From: Syntrophorhabdaceae bacterium
GTDB taxonomy: Bacteria > Desulfobacterota > Syntrophorhabdia > Syntrophorhabdales > Syntrophorhabdaceae
Assembly: GCA_026415015.1 (NCBI GenBank)
Contig: JAOAHW010000046.1
Location: 1-14,185 of the forward strand
Reading direction: 5' to 3'
Length of the DNA stretch: 14,185 nt
How positions within the stretch are numbered: the first letter of the stretch is position 1; the number at the start of each line of letters is the position of its first letter. Shown in pieces: positions 1 to 7,004 of this stretch. Both the position numbers and the translations under genes were made by a program. The notes under the pieces were generated by a model that saw only the letters and a list, made by a program, of their open reading frames with translations, made no database searches and was not told where the DNA came from.

Positions 1-848
1 TCTGGGGCCTCAGTCTTTGTATCCTTTAACAGGTCTTCGTTTATGGTAATCTTTGCGCCCTGTTTCAGGTCTTTTATATATTTTTCCAGTGCCTGGGTCT
101 GCTTTTCCTGGGCAAGTTTCTGTTTTATATAGTCCTTGACCTCTTCATATGGCACGTATGAAGGCGGTTTTATACCTTCAAGTTTTATAATGTGGTACCC
201 GAATTTTGTCTTAACTATCCCGCTTGTCTGCCCCACCTTTTTTAATTTAAAGGCAGCATCTTCATATTCTGGTAGTAGACTCCCTTTTGGGTGGAAACCT
301 ATCTCCCCTCCATTTGCCTTTGCACTGGGGTCAATAGAGTATCTCCTTGCCAACTCAGCAAAGTCTTCTCCCTTTGCCAGCTTATCCTGGATCTGCCTTG
401 CCTCTTCCTCCGTATTTAATAGGATATGCCTTGTGTTAATCTCCCTTTCCCTCTTAAAGGTCTCTTTGTTCTTTTCGTAGTATTTTTTCATATCCTCTTC
501 TGTTATCTGAGAATCGAGGTTTATCTTCTTCTTCAGTAGCGTCTCAAGTACAAGCTGCTCCTTTATCTCGCTTAACCTGTCCTGAAACTCCTTTTCTTTT
601 TCAATGTTCTCCTTTTTTGCCTCCCTTAGGAGGAGCTTTTTTATAATAAGTTTGTCAAGATAGTTCTTTTTACCACTTTCAGTTGCCACCATCATCTTCA
701 TGTTTACAGGTATCTTATCAATGTCCTTGTTGAATTCCTCTATGGTTATCTTTTCATTGTCTATTGTGGCAAGGACCTTACTGCTGTCTGTCTTTGAACA
801 TGAAAATATCATTGATACAGCAAAGAAAAGTATAATTATTTTTTTCAT
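1..848 (-). CDS. Parvulin-type (PpiC/SurA-like) peptidyl-prolyl isomerase lipoprotein, C-terminus cut by window edge
   Basis: My own translation of the minus strand from the ATG at 848 gives 282 codons that run off the window. Residues 4-16 are hydrophobic and end in a lipobox-like I-F-S-Cys17, so this is probably a lipoprotein facing the periplasm. Residues about 25-130 form a charged helical SurA_N-like chaperone region. Residues about 134-226 are a PpiC rotamase domain, with the typical R-H-I-L start, the F-A-E-L-A-R-R-Y-S-x-D-P stretch, G-G-E-I-G-F, and the closing F-G-Y-H-I-I-K-L. The family catalyses cis-trans isomerisation of prolyl bonds and helps fold exported and outer-membrane proteins. 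A GGGGTGG Shine-Dalgarno sequence lies just upstream. The gene follows mfd after 42 bases with no terminator, so the two are probably co-transcribed. The domain call is firm; the client proteins are unknown. Confidence 0.9.
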   Translation of the reverse strand, partial: MKKIIILFFAVSMIFSCSKTDSSKVLATIDNEKITIEEFNKDIDKIPVNMKMMVATESGKKNYLDKLIIKKLLLREAKKENIEKEKEFQDRLSEIKEQLVLETLLKKKINLDSQITEEDMKKYYEKNKETFKREREINTRHILLNTEEEARQIQDKLAKGEDFAELARRYSIDPSAKANGGEIGFHPKGSLLPEYEDAAFKLKKVGQTSGIVKTKFGYHIIKLEGIKPPSYVPYEEVKDYIKQKLAQEKQTQALEKYIKDLKQGAKITINEDLLKDTKTEAP

Positions 849-890
849 TATCCACCCCGATTTCTTATAAATGAACTATCCTGATTTATA

Positions 891-3800
891 TCATATAGAA
901 ACAATCTCCAGCAACAGATTTCTCGTAATATTGAGAAGATCTAACCCTCTTTTATCTGTGGTTATGATTATCCTGTTATCTGGCATGAGCTTTATACTAT
1001 TTTTGCCATCTTTTATCAGCCTGAGTATCTTCTTTATATCTACAGGTGTCTTCTCAGTGATATGTAAGACTATCTTGCCTGATGAATACTCCATCTTTTT
1101 TATCTTCAGGGATGTAAGAAATATCTTCAATGATATGACATCAATAAGGCTTTTTACTACCTGTGGTAGCTCTCCGTATCTATCTTTAAGCTCTTCCCTA
1201 ATATCTGATAGTTCCTCTTCCTGCCTTATCTTGGATAGTCTCTTATAGATTAATAGTTTCTGTGCAGGGTCCTCCATATACTCATCAGGTATATAGGCTG
1301 CAACAGGTATATTTATCTCTGTTATTATCTCCTCCTCTTCTTTTTCTTTCTTTCCCCTTAATTCATTCACTGCATCCTGAAGCATATTACAATAGAGTTC
1401 AAATCCTATGAGGTTTATATTTCCCGACTGCTCCTGTCCTAAAAGATTCCCAGCGCCCCTTATCTCAAGGTCATAATTTGCTATCTGATAGCCTGAGCCA
1501 AGCTCTGTCATCTCCTCTAATATCTTTAACCTCAGGGAGGCATCCCTTGTTAAGACAGCATCCTTTGGAACAAGAAGGTATGCAAAGGCCTGTCTTGTAC
1601 CCCTGCCTACCCTTCCCCTTAATTGATAGAGGTCAGATAGCCCTAAGCGGTGGGCATTATTTATAAAGATAGTATTGGCATTGGTTATATCAAGGCCTGA
1701 CTCTATTATGTTTGTAGACAGGAGGAGGTCATATTTTCTATCGATAAAATCGAGCATAATCTTCTCGAGGTGCTTACCCTGCATCCTTCCGTGGGCAACA
1801 GCAATCCTCATATGAGGGATCAGCCTCTGTAGGTATTCATGGATGACACCTATATTGTGTATGTAATTATGCATAAAGAATACCTGACCACCTCTTTCAA
1901 GTTCATTTAAGATACCCTTTTTTATATGTTCATCCTTAAATTTCAAGACATAGGTCTTGACAGCAAGTCTATCAAGGGGTGGGGTATTGATTATACTTAA
2001 GTCTCTGAGACCTGTTGTGGCCATATATAAGGTTCTTGGTATAGGCGTTGCACTCAAGGTCAGGACATCTATGTTTTTCTTCATCATCTTGAGTTTTTCC
2101 TTATGTTTAACCCCGAATCTATGCTCCTCATCTATGATAAGTAGCCCTAAGTCCTTAAAATCCACATCACCCTGAAGTATCCTGTGTGTCCCTATAATGA
2201 TATCTATCTTACCCTTTTTTAATTGCTCCAGGGTCTTTTTCTGCTCCTGACTCGTCCTGAATCTGCTCAGCATCTCAATATTTATAGGGTAATCCCTGAA
2301 CCTGTCTGTAAAAGTCTTAAAATGCTGTTGAGCCAGCACTGTAGTGGGGACAAGGATAGCTACCTGTTTATTGTCCATGACAACCTTGAAAGACGCCCTC
2401 AATGCTACCTCTGTCTTTCCAAAACCCACATCACCACATATAACCCTGTCCATTGGCCTTGTCTTCCTTAAGTCCTCTATGACCTCTTCGATAGCCCTTG
2501 CCTGACCTTCTGTCTCCTCATATTCAAACCGAGACTCCATTTCCCTGAATAGCTCATCCTCAGGAGAATAGGCATAACCCTCTGCAAGCTCCCTCTCTGC
2601 ATAAATCTGGATAAGCTCCCTTGCTATGTCCTCCACATATCCCTTAACCCTCTTTTTTGTGTTTCTCCAGTAGTTGGCACCGAGCTTGTCAATCTTAGGT
2701 TTATGTTTTTCTCCGCCTATATATTTCTGGACAAGATAGAGGTCATCTATAGGAACATAAAGCCTATCCCCATCTTGATATTCTATTAAAAGAAAATCCT
2801 TGGCAATACCATCTATGGCCAATTTCTGTATACCTCTATAGATCCCTATGCCGCAGTCCACATGGACGACCCAATCACCAACACTCAAGTCTTTGAAAGA
2901 ACTAAGGAATTCATCTATTCCACCAGTAGGTCTCTTTATAACTCTTTTCTTAGGCCCTATTATGTCTTCTTCTGTAAGGATTATTATATCTTCGGTCCTG
3001 AACCCCCTCCTCAAAGGGCCTACAACAATACCCCATTCTTTTTCTTTTTTATTGAATGAACCTTTTATTATGGGCAGGGATATACCATAGTTTTCAAAAA
3101 TAGCCTTTAGCCTCTCTGCCTGCTTCTGGTTGTTGGCAAAAAGATACAGGTATCTGTAGTTTAACCACTCTGTTTTTATCTTCTCAGATAGAATACTGAA
3201 TATCTCTGTCTTCTTTGTCTCAAATATAATCCTTAAATCGTTATTTGAGACAGTATGGATAGCCTCTCCCTCTTCATCCCCCTCTACACCTGAGATATCT
3301 ATGTTGAGATTTGCCTTGAAAATCTCTAAAAGTCTCTCCTTGAATGCCCCGTCTGTATCTGTCTGTTCCAATCTTTTTTCAATAGATCTCAATCCCTGAT
3401 GGACAAGGGCCATATCCTCTTTTAGATAATCGAGGATTGTAACCCCCTGTTTCTTTGTTATCCTCGCTGGGGTAATATCTATTTTCTCAAGCTCGCCTTT
3501 TGACCTCTGGGTTAAGGGGTCAAAAAAACGCAGAGAAAAGATCTGGTCACCTAAAAACTCAATCCTCACAGGTTGAGGCAATGATGGTGCAAATACGTCT
3601 ATAATACTACCTCTTTTTGCAAACTCCCCCTCTTCCCTCACCAGTGATGCAAGTTCATATCCATTTTTATCGAGGTAATCTATGAGATCCTCCTGATAGA
3701 CAGTATCACCAAAACATATACTCATGCTCATGTCTTTAAGAAGCTCTCTATCTGTCAGGTTATGGGTCAGGGCACTGTATGGAAAGAGCCCTATAAACCT

Positions 3801-4058
3801 ATCATCATGGACCAGGTGATGGAGGAATCCTATCCTTTTTGTCTCATCCTCTTTTTCAAATACCCTATCTGTAAAAATGGGAAATATATGGCAGTCATGC
3901 CTTGAAAAGAATTCTACCTCCTCTTTTAGTAGGAGTGCCTCATCTTCATTGTCATAGAAGATTATGGATTTCTTTTCTGCTCTTGAGATGAAAAATGAGA
4001 TAAACGAATTTATCTTGCCTGTAATATATATAAAACCTTTTTTTGGGAGCTGGTGCAT
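891..4058 (-). CDS. mfd: Transcription-repair coupling factor Mfd
   Basis: This 1055-residue protein is a DNA translocase that removes RNA polymerase stalled at DNA damage and recruits UvrA. Domains in order: a UvrB-like N-terminal module (about 1-200), with the family's K-R-G-S-I-I-D-V-F segment near 149; a linker region; the RNA-polymerase-interacting domain (about 392-445, beginning V-G-D-W-V-V-H-V-D-x-G-I-G); the RecG-like helicase motor, with Walker A G-D-V-G-F-G-K-T at 542-549, DEEH at 643-646, SAT at 669-671 and the R-G-R-V-G-R motif at 814-819; then the translocation motif region near 854-875 and a C-terminal regulatory domain. It is about 90 residues shorter than the E. coli protein, mostly in the N-terminal module. 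In the polymerase-binding domain the usual H-G-I-G is C-G-I-G (Cys402). It starts 21 bases after the lytic transglycosylase gene, with AAGGT upstream. Confidence 0.97.
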   Translation of the reverse strand: MHQLPKKGFIYITGKINSFISFFISRAEKKSIIFYDNEDEALLLKEEVEFFSRHDCHIFPIFTDRVFEKEDETKRIGFLHHLVHDDRFIGLFPYSALTHNLTDRELLKDMSMSICFGDTVYQEDLIDYLDKNGYELASLVREEGEFAKRGSIIDVFAPSLPQPVRIEFLGDQIFSLRFFDPLTQRSKGELEKIDITPARITKKQGVTILDYLKEDMALVHQGLRSIEKRLEQTDTDGAFKERLLEIFKANLNIDISGVEGDEEGEAIHTVSNNDLRIIFETKKTEIFSILSEKIKTEWLNYRYLYLFANNQKQAERLKAIFENYGISLPIIKGSFNKKEKEWGIVVGPLRRGFRTEDIIILTEEDIIGPKKRVIKRPTGGIDEFLSSFKDLSVGDWVVHVDCGIGIYRGIQKLAIDGIAKDFLLIEYQDGDRLYVPIDDLYLVQKYIGGEKHKPKIDKLGANYWRNTKKRVKGYVEDIARELIQIYAERELAEGYAYSPEDELFREMESRFEYEETEGQARAIEEVIEDLRKTRPMDRVICGDVGFGKTEVALRASFKVVMDNKQVAILVPTTVLAQQHFKTFTDRFRDYPINIEMLSRFRTSQEQKKTLEQLKKGKIDIIIGTHRILQGDVDFKDLGLLIIDEEHRFGVKHKEKLKMMKKNIDVLTLSATPIPRTLYMATTGLRDLSIINTPPLDRLAVKTYVLKFKDEHIKKGILNELERGGQVFFMHNYIHNIGVIHEYLQRLIPHMRIAVAHGRMQGKHLEKIMLDFIDRKYDLLLSTNIIESGLDITNANTIFINNAHRLGLSDLYQLRGRVGRGTRQAFAYLLVPKDAVLTRDASLRLKILEEMTELGSGYQIANYDLEIRGAGNLLGQEQSGNINLIGFELYCNMLQDAVNELRGKKEKEEEEIITEINIPVAAYIPDEYMEDPAQKLLIYKRLSKIRQEEELSDIREELKDRYGELPQVVKSLIDVISLKIFLTSLKIKKMEYSSGKIVLHITEKTPVDIKKILRLIKDGKNSIKLMPDNRIIITTDKRGLDLLNITRNLLLEIVSI

Positions 4059-4079
4059 ATGTATATATGACCTTATTTT

Positions 4080-4688
4080 TTACGGTTGTGGGAGTATAGA
4101 GGCAATCCTTCTGTATTCCTTCAAGACAAGGTTTGAAAAATTTCTATTGGGTCTTGTGTTCTCAGATAGCATCTTTTTTAGTTTCGTGGGTCCCATATTG
4201 TATGCATGCAGGGCAAGGTTAAGGTTGTCAAAGTCCTCGAGAAGCAGGGAGAAGAAATAGACCCCTATTTTTATGTTCTTTTCTGGTTCATCAAGTGTGT
4301 GATCTCCCTTCCAGTGTACTCCTGCGTCTCTGGCAATATACTTTGCAAGAGAGGGTTTTACCTGGAACAACCCCCTTGCACCTTTTGGAGATACCACATT
4401 ATGCTTAAAATTGCTCTCTACTTTTACAATTGCAAGCATTAGTCTGTAATCTACATTATGCATCCTCGATGCCTTATAGATTATCCTTGCTATATGTGTT
4501 AGCTCCTCGTCTGTACTGTTGACGCCCTCTTCTTTCATAAAATCTACAATCTTTTTTATTATCTTATCTTGTCTTGTATGTTCTTTCTGAAACCTTAAAT
4601 GGTTACTATCCATCTCACTGTATGTAAATACAAACAACATGGCACCTATACCGAGAGATGCAAGGATTATTTTTTGTCTAATTTTCAT
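4080..4688 (-). CDS. Membrane-anchored lytic transglycosylase (SLT domain)
   Basis: The 202-residue protein has an uncleaved-looking N-terminal hydrophobic segment (residues 6-23) and a charged linker. Residues about 62-175 form an SLT/lysozyme-like domain. The presumed catalytic glutamate is Glu91 in V-K-V-E-S-N-F, followed by S-P-K-G-A-R-G-L-F-Q-V (100-110) and A-Y-N-M-G-P (162-167), the signature motifs of family 1 lytic transglycosylases. These enzymes cleave the MurNAc-GlcNAc bond of peptidoglycan and form 1,6-anhydro ends, acting in the periplasm. It is the first gene of the operon with mfd and the parvulin lipoprotein. It has no Shine-Dalgarno sequence: only ten bases separate the ATG from a strong -10 box, so the mRNA may be leaderless. 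Family assignment is secure; the exact type is not resolved. Confidence 0.92.
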   Translation of the reverse strand: MKIRQKIILASLGIGAMLFVFTYSEMDSNHLRFQKEHTRQDKIIKKIVDFMKEEGVNSTDEELTHIARIIYKASRMHNVDYRLMLAIVKVESNFKHNVVSPKGARGLFQVKPSLAKYIARDAGVHWKGDHTLDEPEKNIKIGVYFFSLLLEDFDNLNLALHAYNMGPTKLKKMLSENTRPNRNFSNLVLKEYRRIASILPQP

Positions 4689-4698
4689 AGGGTTTAAC

Positions 4699-4726
4699 TT
4701 TATAACAAAAATAGCCTAAATGTCAA
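4699..4726 (-). promoter_or_regulatory. Sigma-70-like promoter for the lytic transglycosylase-mfd-ppiC operon
   Basis: On the minus strand, TTGACA (4726-4721, perfect -35) is followed after 16 bases by TATAAA (4704-4699, five of six -10 matches). Transcription would begin near 4692, only a few bases before the ATG at 4688. This is seen directly; activity is inferred. Confidence 0.7.
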
Positions 4727-4750
4727 ATCTTGTAAAAATTTAACCAACCT

Positions 4751-4779
4751 TTGACATATCAAAAAAAATATTATAGATT
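4751..4779 (+). promoter_or_regulatory. Promoter for the stand-alone transglutaminase-like gene
   Basis: A perfect -35 TTGACA (4751-4756) is followed after 17 bases by TAGATT (4774-4779, four of six). TATAGA at 4772-4777 with a 15-base spacer is an alternative -10. The expected start of transcription falls at or next to the ATG at 4786. No Shine-Dalgarno sequence is present between. Confidence 0.55.
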
Positions 4780-4785
4780 GCATCT

Positions 4786-5448
4786 ATGGAGATTTTTTTA
4801 AAACCAACAGAGGCAATTGATTCAGATAATAATACCATTATAGAGACCGCAGAGTCATTAACCTATTCATGCAAGGATAATGAAGAAAAGGCAGTAGAAC
4901 TCTTCTATTTTGTCCGAGACCAGATCCATTATAGTGTATATATGGTCTCCACATACTTTGAGGATTTTATTGCCAGCACCATACTGGCAAGAAAAAAAGG
5001 CTACTGTGTTCAAAAGGCCCTCCTCCTCGCTGCCCTTGCCAGGGCAGTGAATATTCCTTCGAGGCTTGCCTTTGCAAAGATAAAAAATCACAGGGTGCCG
5101 AAAGAGCTTGTAGCCCAGACAGGCATGAATGTATTCCCGAGCCACGGCTACACCCAGCTTTTTCTAAACAATAGGTGGGTGAGTGCAACACCGGCCTTTG
5201 ATAAAGAACTATGTAAGGGTATGGGAGTTCCAGTGGTAGAATTCGATGGAAAAAACGATGCCATTCTCTCTAGCCATGACCTTGAAGGCAGACCCTACAT
5301 TGAATATATAGAAAAATATGAACCCCAGGCAGACCTACCCTTTGAATGGCTTAAGGGTAGACTTGTACCTATTTGGGGTGAAAAACATGCGTGGCTTGAC
5401 CTGAAGGATTCAAAAGGTCACAGGATGCCATCTGGCTATATCTTTTAG
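4786..5448 (+). CDS. Transglutaminase-like cysteine protein (Transglut_core), cytoplasmic
   Basis: The 220-residue protein has a transglutaminase/papain-like core at about 36-140. The family's Cys-His-Asp triad is recognisable as Cys74 (in K-K-G-Y-C-V-Q-K-A), His120 (S-H-G-Y-T-Q-L-F) and Asp139 (S-A-T-P-A-F-D). The helix after Cys74 runs through A-R-A-V-N-I-P-S-R-L, a hallmark of bacterial and archaeal Transglut_core proteins, which are mostly proteases or amidases rather than cross-linkers. There is no signal peptide or membrane segment, so it should act in the cytoplasm. The substrate is unknown. The ATG at 4786 has no Shine-Dalgarno sequence. The C-terminal 70 residues after the core have no motif I recognise. 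Its stop codon overlaps the stop of the convergent moaE-like gene by four bases (5445-5448). Confidence 0.85.
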   Translation: MEIFLKPTEAIDSDNNTIIETAESLTYSCKDNEEKAVELFYFVRDQIHYSVYMVSTYFEDFIASTILARKKGYCVQKALLLAALARAVNIPSRLAFAKIKNHRVPKELVAQTGMNVFPSHGYTQLFLNNRWVSATPAFDKELCKGMGVPVVEFDGKNDAILSSHDLEGRPYIEYIEKYEPQADLPFEWLKGRLVPIWGEKHAWLDLKDSKGHRMPSGYIF

Positions 5449-5795
5449 AAGACCTCCTCTTCCTTTACTATCTCTTTTTTTATCTTTGTAAGTACCTCCT
5501 GGAGGACAGGCAGGACATCTGTCCTGAATCTTCCTGCCACAAGGATAAACATAATATCATCCCCTACTTTCAGCATACCCTCATTTAGCCATACCCTTAT
5601 GTCTGCTATACCTTCATGATTTTTCATAGAACTGAGATATGCATCCAGTGCATCTTTATCATATGATAGGCTCATAGCCTTGATAGCCCTGCCATCTTTT
5701 GATGTCCCCCGAACTATACCGTTATGGACAACTATCATTCCAAGTTCATCAGGATTGGTCTTCTCCTTTATCTCTTTTATCCATTGATTTATCAT
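5445..5795 (-). CDS. moaE: MoaE-like protein (divergent molybdopterin synthase large-subunit family)
   Basis: The 116-residue protein matches the MoaE fold: G-M-I-V-V-H-N-G-I-V-R-G-T-S-K-D-G-R (19-36), then L-K-V-G-D-D (75-80) and a helix starting G-R-F-R (88-91). MoaE with MoaD converts precursor Z (cPMP) to molybdopterin by inserting two sulfurs. Canonical MoaE ends its catalytic helix with a Lys followed by P-x-W-K-x-E. Here a lysine near residue 106 can be aligned, but P-x-W-K is replaced by an acidic tail ending K-E-E-E-V-F, and the protein is about 30 residues shorter than E. coli MoaE. It may be an altered or non-catalytic relative. It is the last gene of the iscU-iscS operon, 18 bases after iscS, with AAAGG upstream of the start. 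No MoaD is in the window. Fold assignment good; function uncertain. Confidence 0.75.
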   Translation of the reverse strand: MINQWIKEIKEKTNPDELGMIVVHNGIVRGTSKDGRAIKAMSLSYDKDALDAYLSSMKNHEGIADIRVWLNEGMLKVGDDIMFILVAGRFRTDVLPVLQEVLTKIKKEIVKEEEVF

Positions 5796-5813
5796 ATGTA
5801 ACCTTTCTTATGG

Positions 5814-6977
5814 CTATTTCTTCTTATATAACGGTGATATGTTCCTTAGAAATCCAACGGTCTCTATAAGGACATCAAAGGTCCTATCTATCTGCGCTTT
5901 TGTATTGTCTATACCAAAAGAGAAAAGGAGTGTACCCTGGGCAGTTGCATATTCACTCCCTATGGCAATCAGGACATGGGATGCCCTAAGAGAACCTGAT
6001 GCACATGCAGAGCGAGTAGAGACACACACGCCCTTTTCATCGAGCATTATCATCATGGATTCGCCCTCTACATATTCCACTGAAAAGGATACAAGACCTG
6101 GTAGGCTTTTTTCAGGGTGGCCATTTATTACAATATCTTCTATAGTTTTAAGACGCTCGAGAAAATACCTCTTTAGACTCAATAGATGTTCTATCCTTGC
6201 TGGCATTTCAAGCCTTGCAAGCTCTGCTGCCTTTCCCATCCCTACAATACCGATGAGATTCTGGGTACCTGCCCTCCTGTTATTCTCCTGGGTCCCACCG
6301 TCTATAAGGGGATATATAGGTGTCTTCTCCTTTATAAACAAGGCCCCTACCCCAGGGGGTCCATAGAACTGGTTGGCAGCCATACTCAAAAGATCTACAT
6401 TCAACTCCTCTACATTTATTGGAATATTACCGCAGGACACAACAGCGTCCGTATGTAACAGGATGCCTTTTTTCCTTGTTATCTTCCCTATCTCTGCAAT
6501 TGGTTCTATGGTGCCTATCTCATTGTTGGCATGCATGCCCGTTACAAGTATGGTATCGTCCTTTATAGCCTTCTCTATATCCGAAGGGTCTACCAGTCCA
6601 TATCTATCCACAGGCACTGCTGTTACCTGATAGCCCATACTCATAAGTACCCTTAGCGTCCTTGAGACAGACTGATGCTCTATATTAGAAGTTATTATGT
6701 GCTTACCCTTTTTTGCCCTGGCAAAGGCAACACCTTTTATTGCATGGTTTACAGACTCTGTCCCACAGGATGTAAAGACTATCTCCTCCGGTTTTGCATT
6801 TATAAGGGCTGCTACCTTGGAGCGTGCATCTTCAAGGGTCTCTATGGCGGCATCACCTATGCGATGCTGACTGGATGGATTACCAAAACCACCTTCTTCT
6901 ATGTATTTTATCATCACCTCTTTTACAAGGGGGTGTATCGGCGTCCCTGAGATATGGTCAAAATATATCAATTCCAT
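5814..6977 (-). CDS. iscS: IscS/NifS-family protein lacking the PLP-binding lysine
   Basis: This 387-residue protein aligns along its length with class V cysteine desulfurases: F-G-N-P-S-S-x-H (31-38), T-S-x-G-T-E-S (69-75), I-E-H (99-101), H-A-N-N-E-I-G-T (149-156), H-T-D-A (175-178), R-R-A-G-T (234-238), and the sulfur-carrying loop R-S-A-C-A-S-G-S with Cys325. The family removes sulfur from cysteine through a PLP Schiff base on the lysine of S-x-H-K-x-Y-G-P. Here that motif reads A-A-N-Q-F-Y-G-P, with Gln203 (codon CAG, bases 6371-6369) in place of lysine, Asn202 for the histidine and Ala200 for the serine. The PLP-contacting Gln after H-T-D-A is Val180. Desulfurase activity is therefore unlikely. 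The gene is intact and has an AGGAG site, which argues for a conserved altered role. It lies 27 bases after iscU. Confidence 0.93.
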   Translation of the reverse strand: MELIYFDHISGTPIHPLVKEVMIKYIEEGGFGNPSSQHRIGDAAIETLEDARSKVAALINAKPEEIVFTSCGTESVNHAIKGVAFARAKKGKHIITSNIEHQSVSRTLRVLMSMGYQVTAVPVDRYGLVDPSDIEKAIKDDTILVTGMHANNEIGTIEPIAEIGKITRKKGILLHTDAVVSCGNIPINVEELNVDLLSMAANQFYGPPGVGALFIKEKTPIYPLIDGGTQENNRRAGTQNLIGIVGMGKAAELARLEMPARIEHLLSLKRYFLERLKTIEDIVINGHPEKSLPGLVSFSVEYVEGESMMIMLDEKGVCVSTRSACASGSLRASHVLIAIGSEYATAQGTLLFSFGIDNTKAQIDRTFDVLIETVGFLRNISPLYKKK

Positions 6978-7004
6978 TATATATAGCTCCTTTCAGATTG
7001 AATT

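Noticed and set aside
136..480. Plus-strand frames inside 1-848, mfd, iscS and iscU
   Set aside because: They lie opposite genes with strong domain matches and show low-complexity, Ser/Leu/Phe-rich translations without any family motif.
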